Shown: positions 39,872 through 50,170, counted from the stretch's first letter. The stretch is DNA of 64,000 nucleotides from Mesorhizobium sp. CA14 (GCF_020165195.1 NZ_JAIUHR010000007.1:142101-206100); one strand, 5' to 3'. Notes: a model not told the origin generated them from the letters alone. Numbers and translations are program-made.

Positions 39872-41287
39872 TCAGCGGCTGATTGTGAGTTTCTCGATAT
39901 TGCGGCTGATTTCGCCGAAGGCATATGACAATTCGGCGCCGTTGGCGGCCTCGTAATAATGCTTGAGCAACGAGGTGTCGTCAGTCGCGCAGTCCTTCAA
40001 CAGAGACTTGGCCTGATCGCGTTCGGTCGCGGACATCGCCGGGTCGTTGAGATCGAAGCCGATGGTGAAGATCTCGATGTCGTCGCGCTTCATGTTATCG
40101 CAGATGTTTTCGGCATTGGCGCGCGACTTCTGACCCTGATCCTGCGACCGCGACGCGCCGCGTCCGCCGGCAAAGGCGGTGTTGAACTGGCCATCCGTCA
40201 TCAGGATGGCGATCTTGGCCACCCTGTTCCGATCGAAGTTGGCGGGGCCGGCACCCAGGCGGGCGCTCGAGATTGCGGTGCGCCAGGATGGCGAGAGCAT
40301 GTAGTAGCCCCATTGTGCGGCAATGCCGCCTGCGGTTACCCCGCCAGCCTGGAAATGATCGATCGCCGTCAGCAGCTTATCCTCATCGGCGGTCAATGGA
40401 ACCAGAGCGGCGGAAGGACATACGCGCATGCGGTAATCGCGATTGACCTTGGCCAGATAAATCTTGCCCCGGTTATCCCGACGTTGCGTGTAGGGTCCGT
40501 CAGACGAATAATCGGCGTAGCCATCCTTGTCCTTGCGCTCGGTTGCGCAATTGTCGGACACCGTAGCGGAAACCGACACCGCGGCATCGATCGGCGGCGG
40601 CACTTTCGGCCCCGTCTCGGTCTCGACGAAGACGGTGTCGGCGAGGCCGCCGGTGTTGACGGCTTCGGCGTAAGGGATGATCGATACCCGAATCCGGGGA
40701 TCGTTAGGGTCCCGATTCTGATCCAGGAGATCCTTGACCGTCTGTGATGCGGCGGTCTTCAGTTCGCCGATCTTGTTGGTCTTGGCCCGCCTGTCGGGAG
40801 CCATCGAACCGGTAACGTCGAGCATCATCGCCACCTCGACGGTCTTGTCCGAATAAAGCGCCGTGGTCGAGGCGGTCACGCGGCGCATGTTGCTGGTGCT
40901 GAACAGCGGGAAAAAGAGGCCGACATCGACATGCGCATCCGCCTGTACGGTGTTGGCCGTCCTGTTGACCGTGAGCTTGTCAAGCACGATCTGGTTGGCC
41001 TGCAGTATGCCGGCCGTGCTGTTGGCGTCGAGAAACGCCTGCACCGTTTTATTGGCATCGGTTTCCGTAATGACGCCGAGGGTGAGATCGCGGGCCGTCG
41101 AGGTCACAGCGGCATCGACGACGCCCTGCAAGCTCGACCTCGCATTGTAGAGTTGCGAGACGTTGACCGCGAATCCCACCCCCAGCGCGAGGACAGATGC
41201 GGCAGCTCCGAACAGAACCGCCAAATTGCCTTCGCGATTCCGGGTAAAGCCGTCCACCCCACGAACGACACCTCTGAACTGCCGCAT
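39872..41287 (-). CDS. TadG-like pilus-assembly protein with von Willebrand A domain
   Basis: 471 residues. An N-terminal TadE/TadG segment (NREGNLAVLFGAAASVLALG and VNVSQLYNARSSLQGVVDAA) has one membrane helix of prepilin-like type. A vWA domain follows (about 150-460) with the MIDAS-like MMLDVTGSMAPDRR, and ILMTDGQFNTAFAGG later. Such proteins are minor pseudopilins or surface adhesion factors. No other tad/flp gene is in the window, so it is an orphan. ATG 41287 is chosen because GGAGGCGGAAGGG stands directly before it. The terminator at 39813 closes it. Confidence 0.85.
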   Translation of the reverse strand: MRQFRGVVRGVDGFTRNREGNLAVLFGAAASVLALGVGFAVNVSQLYNARSSLQGVVDAAVTSTARDLTLGVITETDANKTVQAFLDANSTAGILQANQIVLDKLTVNRTANTVQADAHVDVGLFFPLFSTSNMRRVTASTTALYSDKTVEVAMMLDVTGSMAPDRRAKTNKIGELKTAASQTVKDLLDQNRDPNDPRIRVSIIPYAEAVNTGGLADTVFVETETGPKVPPPIDAAVSVSATVSDNCATERKDKDGYADYSSDGPYTQRRDNRGKIYLAKVNRDYRMRVCPSAALVPLTADEDKLLTAIDHFQAGGVTAGGIAAQWGYYMLSPSWRTAISSARLGAGPANFDRNRVAKIAILMTDGQFNTAFAGGRGASRSQDQGQKSRANAENICDNMKRDDIEIFTIGFDLNDPAMSATERDQAKSLLKDCATDDTSLLKHYYEAANGAELSYAFGEISRNIEKLTISR

Positions 41288-41517
41288 CCCTTCCGCCTCC
41301 ATCGTCTGCGGCTTCTCGCCGCTCGGCAAAGGCGTTGCAGGAATTCGGCCAGACCCGGCCAGTAGCCGCCGCAAGGCGCTTAACAAGCAGTTAACCGATT
41401 GTTTTTGCTTGCTTTCGGCAAATTTGAAGGTGAACGCGAAGTAAATGAAAATGCGATGGCGAGGCGGCCTTCATGAAGCGCTCACCATGATCTTGAAGCC
41501 TGTCGCGGTCGTTCTCT

Positions 41518-41544
41518 CTTCGGCACAATCGAACTGTGCCGAAG
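41518..41544. other. 10-bp stem-loop upstream of the TadG-like gene
   Basis: CTTCGGCACA-ATCGAAC-TGTGCCGAAG is a perfect 10-bp stem with a 7-base loop. No T-run follows on either strand. Between 41288 and 41721 the only other clear feature is palindromic element copy 4. Confidence 0.6.
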
Positions 41545-41579
41545 CGGGCCAGCGGCTCCGGTGAAACATGGCGCGGCGC

Positions 41580-41723
41580 AGGGTCTGTTGAGATTCAGGT
41601 CAGGCCGAGTCGAGAAGGGCGGTTTCCGAGAACCGGAGCGGAGCGTACTTGAAGTACGTGAGCACCGGAAGCGCAGGAGGCCGTCCTTCGCAGGCCGGCC
41701 TCACCTGAATATCGACAGAGCCT
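41580..41723 (+). repeat. 144-bp palindromic element, copy 4 of 5
   Basis: Left end AGGGTCTGTTGAGATTCAGG, right end ACCTGAATATCGACAGAGCC then T. Apex GCGTACTTGAAGTACGT. Arms differ from the other copies but still pair (AAGGGCGG left, CCGTCCTT right). Its last two bases (41722-41723) are part of the TAG stop codon of the transglutaminase-like gene. Confidence 0.9.
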
Positions 41724-42591
41724 AGGCCAGCATCTGCGCGCTGGCAGTCCTGTCGACGCCGTGATGCGGCGGATTGAAGAGATGGCCCTCCTGCTCATAG
41801 GTCCAGACCTTGAACAGGGTGAGCAGGTGCGGGCCGAAACTGTGCAGCAGCGGCACGTCGGTGGCGTCGCGGCCGCGCGCGATGACGACGCGGCCGATGC
41901 GGGGCCGGTTGTGGCGCGGATCGAACGTGTACCATTTGCCGTCGAGGAAGACTTCCATCCAGGCCGAGAAATCCATCGGCGCCGGGTCGGCCGGCACGCC
42001 GATATCGCCGAGATAGCCGTTCACATAGCGCGCCGGAATGTTCATGCATCGGCAAAGCGCGATCGCCAGATGCGCGAAATCGCGGCAGACCCCGACACGC
42101 TCCTCATGCGCCTGGGCCGCCGTGCGTGTGGCGCGCGCATAGCCGTAGCCGAAGGAAAGCCGGCTGTTGACATAACCGACGATCGCCTGGACGCGCGCCC
42201 AGCCCGGCGACAGCTGGCCGAAAAGCTGCCAGGCGGTGTTGCCGAGGTGGTCGGTCTCGCAATAGCGGCTGCCGAGCAGATAGACCAGCACATCGTCGGG
42301 CAGTTCCGCGACCGGCGTTTCGCGCGCCAGCGTGTTCACCTCGTCGCTCTCGCCGTTGTCCTCGACCGCCGCGTCGTAGAGGATGCGGAAGTTGCCTGCC
42401 GGCGCCGTGAAACGACGGCAGATATTGCCGTGGCGGTCGCGATAGGTCCGGGTCGGCACCGAGGGCGAGGTCAGAACCCGCGTCTGCCGCTTGATATGGG
42501 CATGGCGGTCGGGATGGATGTCGAGAAGCGAGATGATCGGCGTCACCGCCGCGCATTCGATGGCGATTTCATAGCCGAGCCGGATCAGCAT
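41722..42591 (-). CDS. Transglutaminase-like protein
   Basis: 289 residues. N-terminal beta domain (SLLDIHPDRHAHIKRQTRVL) then the transglutaminase core with the catalytic Cys in ERVGVCRDFAHLAIALCRCM (about residue 177) and the Asp region in GKWYTFDPRHNRPRIGRV. The segment that reads HAW in classical members reads SAW here (DFSAWMEVFLDG), as I recall is normal for this bacterial subgroup; if so the catalytic His is elsewhere or absent. It is probably a cysteine protease-like or inactive protein; the substrate is unknown. ATG 42591 is preceded by AAAGGGG. The TAG stop is formed partly by the repeat edge. Confidence 0.85.
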   Translation of the reverse strand: MLIRLGYEIAIECAAVTPIISLLDIHPDRHAHIKRQTRVLTSPSVPTRTYRDRHGNICRRFTAPAGNFRILYDAAVEDNGESDEVNTLARETPVAELPDDVLVYLLGSRYCETDHLGNTAWQLFGQLSPGWARVQAIVGYVNSRLSFGYGYARATRTAAQAHEERVGVCRDFAHLAIALCRCMNIPARYVNGYLGDIGVPADPAPMDFSAWMEVFLDGKWYTFDPRHNRPRIGRVVIARGRDATDVPLLHSFGPHLLTLFKVWTYEQEGHLFNPPHHGVDRTASAQMLA

Positions 42592-42757
42592 CGTATGCCC
42601 CTTTGATGATTTTGGAAAGACCGCCTGTTCAACGCCGCGAACCGGAGCTTGTTCCAGGGTCGGGTCGAATTGACGGCGTCTCGCCTTCTCAGGCGGTGCC
42701 GGCCGGTCTAAACTGGGCTTTGCGTTTCCCCCCAAAAACGATTCTCCAGGACATCCG

Positions 42758-43423
42758 ATGTTTGCAGGCTCAAAATTCGCCGCCTTCCTGTTCGACATGG
42801 ACGGCACGGTGCTCAACTCGATCGCCGCGGCGGAACGGGTGTGGACGAAATGGGCGGAGCGTCACGGGCTCGATGTCACGGCTTTTCTGCCGACGATCCA
42901 TGGCAGGCGCGCGCGCGAGACGATCGCCGCGCTGAAGCTTCCAGGCGTCGATCCGGTTGCCGAGGCGGATTTGCTGCTCAAGGCCGAAGCCGACGATCTC
43001 GAAGGCATTGTCCCTATCCCCGGCGCCGTCGCGTTCCTGGAATCGCTGCCACCGGAGCGCTGGGCGATCGTTACCTCCGCGCCGCGCGAACTGGCGCTGC
43101 TGCGCATCAAGGCGGCCGGCATTCCGGTTCCGGCCATGATGGTCACGGCCGAAGATGTCACCCATGGCAAGCCGGCGCCGGACTGCTTCCTGCTGGCGGC
43201 AAGCCTTCTCGGCGTGGAGGCGCGCGACTGCCTGGTCTTCGAGGATGCGCCGGCGGGCATCGCGGCGGGCGAGGCTTCCGGCGCGTCGGTGATGGTGATC
43301 AGCGCCACGCACGTCCACCCGCTCGTCACGCCGCATCCAACGATCCGTTCCTATGACGAACTCGGCATCGCGGTGGACGTCAGTGGCTGGATCGCGCTCG
43401 CGCCCGAGCGTGCGGTCGCTTAG
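42758..43423 (+). CDS. HAD-IA family phosphatase
   Basis: 221 residues. Motif I FLFDMDGTVLNS (nucleophile Asp, about residue 13), motif II IVTSAPRELALL, motif III KPAPDCFLLAASLLGVEARD and motif IV VFEDAPAGIAAGEASGA are all present, the pattern of sugar-phosphate phosphatases such as YfbT or DOG1. Cap domain of type C1 lies between motifs I and II. The substrate is unknown; a hexose phosphate is likely. The stop TAG overlaps by four bases the stop of the convergent DUF1674 gene. Confidence 0.9.
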   Translation: MFAGSKFAAFLFDMDGTVLNSIAAAERVWTKWAERHGLDVTAFLPTIHGRRARETIAALKLPGVDPVAEADLLLKAEADDLEGIVPIPGAVAFLESLPPERWAIVTSAPRELALLRIKAAGIPVPAMMVTAEDVTHGKPAPDCFLLAASLLGVEARDCLVFEDAPAGIAAGEASGASVMVISATHVHPLVTPHPTIRSYDELGIAVDVSGWIALAPERAVA

Positions 43424-43641
43424 AAATCGGTGGCGAGCCCCTTCACCTCCCAGTCGCCGTAGCGGCCAGGTTCCTTGCCGCCGCGCCCGCCGATTTCCTT
43501 TGGCAGCTGCGCCTCCGCCGCTCGGTAGTTCCGGCGACGCGCTTCGGCTTCGGCCAATGCGCGCTGCGCCGCTGGGGTCAGCCTTTCTTTCGGCTCTTTG
43601 GTCGTTGCAACTGCTTCGGTTTTGCTGGGATCTTCGGTCAT
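43420..43641 (-). CDS. DUF1674 protein (SDHAF4-like)
   Basis: 73 residues with the typical end IGGRGGKEPGRYGDWEVKGL then ATDF. This C-terminal motif marks DUF1674, which includes the mitochondrial succinate dehydrogenase assembly factor SDHAF4. The N-terminal part is Ala/Glu-rich and helical. Role in bacteria inferred as flavoprotein/SDH maturation. ATG 43641 is chosen because it gives the family length. No SDH genes are nearby. Divergent from htpX with 104 bp between starts. Confidence 0.85.
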   Translation of the reverse strand: MTEDPSKTEAVATTKEPKERLTPAAQRALAEAEARRRNYRAAEAQLPKEIGGRGGKEPGRYGDWEVKGLATDF

Positions 43642-43745
43642 GCGATACTCCCGCCGATTGAAACGAAGACCGGCGCCTCCCATCATATAGCCATGACGCC
43701 AGAAGGATCGACCCCCATTCGCCCCCACGCTAGACGGATGAAACG

Positions 43746-44780
43746 ATGAACACGCTTCGCACCGCCATGCTTCTTGCCGCCATGACGGCGCTGTTCATGG
43801 GCGTCGGCTATCTGATCGGCGGCTCGGGCGGCATGGTTATCGCGCTTCTGATTGCCGCCGGCACCAATCTGTTCAGCTATTGGAACGCCGACAAGATGGT
43901 GCTGTCGATGAACCGCGCCGTCGAGGTCGACGAGAAGAATGCGCCTGAATATTATGGGATCGTCCAGGCGCTGGCCAAGCAGGCCGGCCTGCCGATGCCC
44001 AAGACCTATCTGATCGACAACCCGCAGCCCAATGCCTTCGCAACCGGCCGCAACCCGGAAAACGCTGCCGTTGCCGCGTCCACCGGCCTGCTCGAGCGGC
44101 TCTCGCATGAAGAGGTCGCGGCGGTGATGGCGCATGAGCTTGCCCATGTGCAGCATCGCGACACGCTGACCATGACGATCGTGGCGACGCTTGCCGGCGC
44201 CATCTCGATGCTCGGCAATTTCGCCTTCTTCTTCGGCGGCAGCCGGGAGACCAACAACCCGTTCGGCTTTGTCGGCGTGCTGGTGGCTATGCTGGTCGCG
44301 CCCCTTGCCGCCATGATCGTGCAGATGGCGGTGAGCCGCACGCGCGAATACGAGGCCGACCGGCGCGGCGCCGAGATCTGCGGCCACCCGCTATGGCTGG
44401 CCTCGGCGCTCAACAAGATCGCGCGCGGCGCCGAACAGATCCCCAATGAGGATGCCGAGCGCAATCCGGCGATGGCGCATCTTTTCATCATCAACCCTCT
44501 GCATGGCGAGCGCATGGACAATCTGTTCTCGACCCATCCGAGCACCGAGAACCGCATCGCCGCGCTGCAGGAGATGGCGCGCGCGATGGGCGGCGCCACG
44601 CCGGCCAGTCGGCGTGAGGCTTCTCCGCCACCCATCCAGCCCGAGGAGCCATCAGCGGGGCCATGGGGCAAGCCGGCAGACCAGACCCCGGAGGCCGAAC
44701 CGCCGCCGCCAAAGCCCAGTCCCTGGGGCCGCAACCCGACCGGGCCGCGCAATGTCGGGTCGAGGGGTCCCTGGTCGTGA
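43746..44780 (+). CDS. htpX: Zinc metalloprotease HtpX homologue
   Basis: 344 residues. Two hydrophobic helices at the N-terminus, the HELAH zinc motif in [13 protein letters not shown] (about residue 129), two further helices ([18 protein letters not shown]) and the third zinc ligand near [11 protein letters not shown]. The C-terminal about 50 residues are Pro/Glu-rich ([20 protein letters not shown]). It is an inner-membrane protease for quality control of membrane proteins, usually stress-induced. The TGA overlaps the GTG start of rsmB (GTGA). Confidence 0.97.
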   Translation: MNTLRTAMLLAAMTALFMGVGYLIGGSGGMVIALLIAAGTNLFSYWNADKMVLSMNRAVEVDEKNAPEYYGIVQALAKQAGLPMPKTYLIDNPQPNAFATGRNPENAAVAASTGLLERLSHEEVAAVMAHELAHVQHRDTLTMTIVATLAGAISMLGNFAFFFGGSRETNNPFGFVGVLVAMLVAPLAAMIVQMAVSRTREYEADRRGAEICGHPLWLASALNKIARGAEQIPNEDAERNPAMAHLFIINPLHGERMDNLFSTHPSTENRIAALQEMARAMGGATPASRREASPPPIQPEEPSAGPWGKPADQTPEAEPPPPKPSPWGRNPTGPRNVGSRGPWS

Positions 44781-46150
44781 CGCCGCCAAGGCGCGGACAT
44801 TCAGGCAATCCGCAACGCGAGGCCGGTGACGAGATAGCCGGCCTTGCCGCGCGCAAGGCGGCGGCGCGGCTGCTTGCCGCCGTCATCGACGCCCGCACGC
44901 CGTTGGATGGCTTGACCGACAACGAGCACGGCCACCCGCAATACAAGGCGCTGGACAGCCGCGATCGCGCGCTGGTGCGCGCCATCCTGGTGACCGCGCT
45001 TCGTCACCGCATGACCATTGCCGGGCTTTTGTCCAAGCGCCTCGAAAAGCCGCTGCCGCCCAATGCCACGGCGCTCTCGCATATCCTCCATGTCGCCGCC
45101 GCGCAGATCCTGTTCCTCGATGTTCCCGACAGCGCCGCCGTCGACCTTGCCGTCACTCACGCCAAGTCCGATCCGCGAACGCTGCGCTTCTCCGGTCTCG
45201 TCAACGGTGTGCTGCGCTCGCTGGCGCGCGCCAAGGAGACCGAGCTTGCCCTGGCCCTTGCCGCGACCAGCGAGGCGCCGGAATGGTTCTCCGAGCGGCT
45301 GACTGACGCCTACGGAACCGACAAGGCGCGCGCCATCCTTGCCGCGCATCGCCACGAAGCGCCGGTCGATTTCACGGTCAAGGCCGATCCCACGCTCTGG
45401 GCCGAGCGGTTGGGCGGTGTCGTGCTGCCGACCGGCACGGTGCGTGTCGAAAAGCTTGCCGCCAACGTCACCGATTTGCCCGGCTTCGCCAATGGCGCCT
45501 GGTGGGTGCAGGATGCCGCCGCAAGCCTGCCGGCGCACCTGTTCGGCGACATCAGGGGCCAGCGCGTTGCCGATCTGTGCGCCGCGCCCGGCGGCAAGAC
45601 GGCGCAGCTTATCCTGGCCGGCGCGCAGGTCACCGCTATCGACGCCTCGAGGAACCGGCTGGCGCGGCTCAAGCAGAATCTCGACCGTCTCGGCCTGACG
45701 GCCGATCTCGTCCAGACCGACCTACTGGATTACCGGCCGGCGCACTTGTTCGATGCCGTCCTGCTCGATGCGCCCTGCTCCTCGACCGGCACGGTGCGCC
45801 GCCACCCCGACGTGCCGTGGACCAAGACCATGGCGGATATCGAAAAGCTCGCCGACCTCCAGCGCCGGCTGCTTGCGCATGCCGTTGGCCTCGTCAAGCC
45901 CGGAGGACGGATCGTGTTTTCCAACTGCTCGCTCGACCCGATCGAGGGGGAGGAGCTTTATCGCGCCTTCCTCGCCGATAAGCCCGGCACCGCCGCCGAT
46001 CCGATCCGGCCCGGCGAATTTGCCGGCGTCGATCCGTTCCTGACCCCGGATGGGACATTGCGCACCACGCCAGCCGACCTCGCGCTGGAATCGCCCGGGA
46101 TCTCAGGCTTGGACGGCTTCTTTGCCGCGCGGATGAGACGGACCGATTGA
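44777..46150 (+). CDS. rsmB: 16S rRNA m5C967 methyltransferase family protein
   Basis: 457 residues with GTG start overlapping the htpX stop. N-terminal NusB-like RNA-binding domain (about 1-145) and a C-terminal NOP2/Sun methyltransferase. SAM motif [13 protein letters not shown] is at about residue 268, the catalytic Cys is in [12 protein letters not shown], and the second Cys in [11 protein letters not shown]. It methylates C967 of 16S rRNA. The htpX-rsmB pairing is normal for alphaproteobacteria; translational coupling is suggested by the GTGA overlap. Confidence 0.93.
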   Translation: MTPPRRGHSGNPQREAGDEIAGLAARKAAARLLAAVIDARTPLDGLTDNEHGHPQYKALDSRDRALVRAILVTALRHRMTIAGLLSKRLEKPLPPNATALSHILHVAAAQILFLDVPDSAAVDLAVTHAKSDPRTLRFSGLVNGVLRSLARAKETELALALAATSEAPEWFSERLTDAYGTDKARAILAAHRHEAPVDFTVKADPTLWAERLGGVVLPTGTVRVEKLAANVTDLPGFANGAWWVQDAAASLPAHLFGDIRGQRVADLCAAPGGKTAQLILAGAQVTAIDASRNRLARLKQNLDRLGLTADLVQTDLLDYRPAHLFDAVLLDAPCSSTGTVRRHPDVPWTKTMADIEKLADLQRRLLAHAVGLVKPGGRIVFSNCSLDPIEGEELYRAFLADKPGTAADPIRPGEFAGVDPFLTPDGTLRTTPADLALESPGISGLDGFFAARMRRTD

Positions 46151-46277
46151 AACGTTATCTCCTAAAACTTGCTGACTTTTTTAGGGATGGCACGGGCAAA
46201 GGCGGCGTGAATTGGTTCACTTCGGCGAAATCCGCCTTCGCATAAGTTCTTGAATCGCATAAGCTTGTGCTCGGGTT

Positions 46278-48023
46278 ATGGGGACATCAGGAGGGCTATT
46301 GGCACTTGTTGCCGGCAGCACGACGCGTCTTTGGACGCTTGTCGCGAGGGAGTTCTGGCGCAAAACGCGCCGGCGCCTCCGCGCCGGGCCGGTCTATCGC
46401 TGGCGCTATTCCGGCCGCACGCCCGAACGCGTCCTGATCGCCCCGCCTGACCTGCGGCTTGCCGATCCGCAGATCGCGCTGGAGATCTATTACGGCCGCT
46501 ACCCGCTGTCCGGCCATCTGGTCGAGACCGGCGGCAGATCGCCCTTCCAGGTCGACGTGCCCAATCGCGGCTGGCAGAAATCGTTGCATGGCTTCCGCTG
46601 GCTGCGCCACATGCGCGCCACCGGCACCGAGCTTGCCGCGGCCAATGCCAGGGCGCTCGTGACCGACTGGATCGCCATGCACGGCAACCAGATTTCGGGC
46701 ATCGCCTGGGAGCCGGGAACGACGGCCAAGCGGGTGATCGCCTGGCTGCAGCATTCCTCGGTGGTGCTGCAAGGCGCCGAATTCCCCTTCTATCGCGCCT
46801 TCCTGAAATCGCTCGCCGTGCAGATCCGCTATCTCCGCTCGATGGTGCGCGAGATGCCCGATGGCGAGGCCAGGCTGCGCGCCCGCATCGCGCTCGCCTT
46901 CGCCGCGCTGTCCCTGCCGGCGCCGGCCTCGGCGCTGCGCGCGGCGACACGCAACCTTGCCGAGGAGCTCGAGCATCAGATCCTGCCCGATGGCGGCCAT
47001 ATCTCGCGCAAGCCGATGGCGGTGCTGGAGCTGCTGGCCGACCTTCTGCCGTTGCGCCAGACCTACGCCAACCAGGCCGAGGCGCCGCCGTCGGCCTTGA
47101 TCGGCGCCATCGACCGGATGTTGCCGGCGCTGCGTTTCTTTCGCCATCAGGACGGCAGCCTTGCCCGCTTCAACGGCATGGGCGCCACCATCCACGACCG
47201 CATCGCCACCATCATGCGCCATGACGACACGGTGGGCGCGCCGCTGCTGCACGCGCCGCATTCCGGCTACGAGCGCCTGTCGATGGGCGGCGTGACGGTG
47301 ATCGCCGACACCGGCCTGCCGCCGCCGGTCGACGTCTCCAACGCAGCACACGCCGGCTGCCTCGCCTTCGAGCTCTCCTCCGGGCGCCACCACTTCATCG
47401 TCAATGCCGGCATCGACACCTATGGCGCCCCGGAATTCCGGCCGCTGGCACGCGCCACCGCCGCGCATTCGACCGCCACGCTCAACGACACCTCGTCGGC
47501 GCGCTTCAGCCACTCGCTGCGCGTCAGCGACCTTTTGGGATCCCCGCTGATCGGCGGCCCGCAGCACGTGCCCTGTAAGCGCCTCGACCAGAAGGGCGTG
47601 CACGGCTTCGTCGCGCGCCACGATGGCTATGTCGCGCAATTCGGTTTCCTGCACGAGCGCGAGCTGAAGCTGACCAGCAACGGCAACGTGCTTGCCGGCC
47701 GCGACCGTTTCCTGCGCCCGGGCAATGCCGCGATCCGCAACAACGGCCGCGACTTCGTCACGGTGCGCTTCCACGTCCACCCCGATATCAGCCTGCTGCA
47801 GGACGACCACGACCGGCTCACTCTTGCCGCCGCCCAAGGCGACAGCTGGGTTTTCACCTGCGCCGAAGTGGCGCCGGAGGTCGAGGAATCGATCTACTTC
47901 GCCGGATTGGGCGGCCCACGCCGCAGCCGGCAAATCGTGCTCGCCTTCAAGGCCTCGGAAATTGCCGAGGTCCATTGGCAACTGACCCGCACCGATATCG
48001 CCGGCTATCCCGAAAACAATTGA
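46278..48023 (+). CDS. Heparinase II/III family protein
   Basis: 581 residues. The C-terminal half has the heparinase II/III-like beta-sandwich (GGVTVIADTGLPPPVDVSNA, AGCLAFELSSGRHHFIVNAG) and the N-terminal half an alpha-toroid (GWQKSLHGFRWLRHM). Active members cleave acidic polysaccharides such as heparin or alginate-like chains, and rhizobial members are often tied to exopolysaccharide, but the catalytic residues cannot be confirmed. No clear signal peptide is seen, though the N-terminus has a hydrophobic start (GLLALVAGS). It lies downstream of rsmB by 127 bp on the same strand, probably under its own promoter. Confidence 0.85.
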   Translation: MGTSGGLLALVAGSTTRLWTLVAREFWRKTRRRLRAGPVYRWRYSGRTPERVLIAPPDLRLADPQIALEIYYGRYPLSGHLVETGGRSPFQVDVPNRGWQKSLHGFRWLRHMRATGTELAAANARALVTDWIAMHGNQISGIAWEPGTTAKRVIAWLQHSSVVLQGAEFPFYRAFLKSLAVQIRYLRSMVREMPDGEARLRARIALAFAALSLPAPASALRAATRNLAEELEHQILPDGGHISRKPMAVLELLADLLPLRQTYANQAEAPPSALIGAIDRMLPALRFFRHQDGSLARFNGMGATIHDRIATIMRHDDTVGAPLLHAPHSGYERLSMGGVTVIADTGLPPPVDVSNAAHAGCLAFELSSGRHHFIVNAGIDTYGAPEFRPLARATAAHSTATLNDTSSARFSHSLRVSDLLGSPLIGGPQHVPCKRLDQKGVHGFVARHDGYVAQFGFLHERELKLTSNGNVLAGRDRFLRPGNAAIRNNGRDFVTVRFHVHPDISLLQDDHDRLTLAAAQGDSWVFTCAEVAPEVEESIYFAGLGGPRRSRQIVLAFKASEIAEVHWQLTRTDIAGYPENN

Positions 48024-48034
48024 GCTGCCGCTTC

Positions 48035-48337
48035 TCAGCCAGGAATCCCGAAGGCGTCATAGGTGGCGAGCGACAGCGGTTCAGCGAAGGCAAAACGGAT
48101 CTTGTCGACCATTGCCGCGGCCTGGCCGCTTCGCTCGTAGCGTTCGGCGTCCGCGGCGGTTTCCCAGAGGGTGATGGCCATGAAGGCATCCCGCGCCTGA
48201 TGTTGCTGCAGCAACAAGGCGCTGATGTTGCCTGGGGCGGCGCGGATGGCAGGGATCGCTTCGGCTTCATAGATGGTGCGCAATTCCTCAACCTTGGCCG
48301 CCAACGCCTTGAATTGGCCTACACGCACGAATGTCAT
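48035..48337 (-). CDS. ABM domain protein (antibiotic biosynthesis monooxygenase family)
   Basis: 100 residues starting MTFVRVGQFKALAAKVEELR, with DAFMAITLWETAADAERYER and a helix-rich end. This fits the single ferredoxin-like ABM domain found in YgiN/quinol monooxygenases and heme-degrading monooxygenases. The function is unknown and may be detoxification of quinones. GGAGGAAACAATC lies right before the ATG. It is divergent from purH (174 bp apart) and convergent with the heparinase-family gene. Confidence 0.8.
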   Translation of the reverse strand: MTFVRVGQFKALAAKVEELRTIYEAEAIPAIRAAPGNISALLLQQHQARDAFMAITLWETAADAERYERSGQAAAMVDKIRFAFAEPLSLATYDAFGIPG

Positions 48338-48511
48338 GATTGTTTCCTCCGAATGACGAGCGAGCATAGTCCCGTAAACGACGCAGCGCCCTTGGACAAA
48401 CTTCACCTTTTCGCGAAGCCGGCGCGCGGAGGACGCGGCACTTGATTTCCGGGACTCATATGCTAGGGCCGGCCAGCATCCCCTTCCAACAGCTCTGAAA
48501 GGCCGCCCGCC

Positions 48512-50128
48512 ATGGCCGTGCCCACAAAAAACATTCCGGCGCCGGACCTCGTTCCGGTGCGCCGCGCGCTGCTTTCCGTCTTCGACAAGACCGGCCTGAT
48601 CGACTTCGCCCGGGTACTCGCCGCTTCCGGCATCGAGCTGATCTCGACCGGCGGCACGGCAAAGGCCATCGCCGAGGCCGGCTTGGCGGTGCGCGACGTT
48701 TCCGACCTCACCGGCTTTCCCGAGATCATGGACGGGCGGGTGAAGACCTTGCATCCGTCGGTGCATGGCGCGCTGCTCGGCATCCGAGACGATCCCGACC
48801 ATGCCAAGGCCATGCACGACCACAACATCGAGCCGATCGACCTCGTCGTCTGCAATCTCTATCCGTTTGAGGAGGTCCGCCGCTCCGGCGCAGGCTATGC
48901 CTCGATCGTCGAGAACATCGACATCGGCGGGCCGGCGATGATCCGCGCCTCGGCCAAGAATCATGCTTATGTCGCCATCGTCACCGACCCGGTCGACTAT
49001 GCTTCCGTCGTCAACGCGCTGGAGATGAATCTCGGCTCGCTCTCGCTCGACTTCCGCAGGATGCTGGCGGCCAAGGCCTTCGCCCGCACCGCCACCTATG
49101 ATGCGGCAATTTCCGGCTGGTTTGCCGAGGCGCTGGAGATCGAGCACCCGACATGGCGCGCATTCGGCGGCCGGCTCGACCAGGTGATGCGCTATGGCGA
49201 GAACCCGCATCAGGACGCAGGCTTCTACCTGTCGGGCGACAAGCGGCCGGGGGTCGCGACCGCCAGACAGCTGCAGGGCAAGCAGCTCTCCTACAACAAC
49301 ATCAACGACACCGACGCCGCCTTCGAGCTGGTTGGCGAGTTCGATCCCGCCCGCTCGGCGGCGATCGCCATCATCAAGCACGCCAACCCCTGCGGCGTTG
49401 CCGAAGGCTCATCGCTGAAGGCGGCCTACGCCAAGGCGCTGGCCTGCGATCCGGTCTCGGCCTTCGGCGGCATCGTCGCCATGAACCGCATACTCGATGC
49501 CGAGGCGGCGGAAGAGATCGTCAAAACCTTCACCGAGGTCATCATCGCGCCCGACGCCACTGACGAGGCCGCCGCCATTGTCGCTGCGAAGAAGAATTTG
49601 CGCCTGCTGGTCACCGGCGGCCTGCCCGACCCGCGCGCCGCCGGCACCACGATGAAATCCGTCGCCGGCGGGCTGCTTGTGCAAAGCCGCGACAATGCCG
49701 TGGTCGACGACCTCGAGCTGAAAGTGGTGACGAAGCGCGCGCCGACACCGGCCGAGATGGCCGACCTCAAATTCGCCTTCCGCGTCGCCAAGCACGTCAA
49801 GTCCAACGCCATCGTCTATGCCAGGGACGGCGCCACCGTCGGCATCGGCGCCGGCCAGATGAGCCGCGTCGATTCCTCGCGCATCGCCGCCCGCAAGGCG
49901 CTGGACGCAGCGGAGGCTGCGGGCCTCGCCGAGCCGCTGACCAAAGGTTCGGTCGTCGCCTCGGACGCCTTCTTCCCCTTCGCCGACGGGCTGTTGTCGG
50001 CGATCGAGGCCGGCGCCACCGCGGTGATTCAGCCCGGCGGCTCGATGCGCGACGAGGACGTCATCGCCGCCGCCGACGCGCACGGCATCGCCATGGTGTT
50101 CACCGGGGTGAGGCACTTCAGGCATTGA
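48512..50128 (+). CDS. purH: Bifunctional AICAR transformylase/IMP cyclohydrolase
   Basis: 538 residues. N-terminal IMP cyclohydrolase (MGS-like) domain (about 1-150) with [14 protein letters not shown] and [16 protein letters not shown]-terminal AICAR transformylase with the catalytic [11 protein letters not shown] (about residue 287) and [16 protein letters not shown]. It carries out the last two steps of IMP synthesis. It is transcribed away from the ABM gene. Confidence 0.98.
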   Translation: MAVPTKNIPAPDLVPVRRALLSVFDKTGLIDFARVLAASGIELISTGGTAKAIAEAGLAVRDVSDLTGFPEIMDGRVKTLHPSVHGALLGIRDDPDHAKAMHDHNIEPIDLVVCNLYPFEEVRRSGAGYASIVENIDIGGPAMIRASAKNHAYVAIVTDPVDYASVVNALEMNLGSLSLDFRRMLAAKAFARTATYDAAISGWFAEALEIEHPTWRAFGGRLDQVMRYGENPHQDAGFYLSGDKRPGVATARQLQGKQLSYNNINDTDAAFELVGEFDPARSAAIAIIKHANPCGVAEGSSLKAAYAKALACDPVSAFGGIVAMNRILDAEAAEEIVKTFTEVIIAPDATDEAAAIVAAKKNLRLLVTGGLPDPRAAGTTMKSVAGGLLVQSRDNAVVDDLELKVVTKRAPTPAEMADLKFAFRVAKHVKSNAIVYARDGATVGIGAGQMSRVDSSRIAARKALDAAEAAGLAEPLTKGSVVASDAFFPFADGLLSAIEAGATAVIQPGGSMRDEDVIAAADAHGIAMVFTGVRHFRH

Positions 50129-50137
50129 GCGCTTCTT

Positions 50138-50159
50138 CCTTCTCCCTTGTGGGAGAAGG
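50138..50159. other. Short stem-loop between purH and the MFS gene
   Basis: CCTTCTCCC-TTGT-GGGAGAAGG, a 9-bp perfect stem without a T-run. Of the same kind as the C/T-rich palindromes between other convergent genes here. Confidence 0.6.
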
Positions 50160-50170
50160 GAAAGGCCGCG

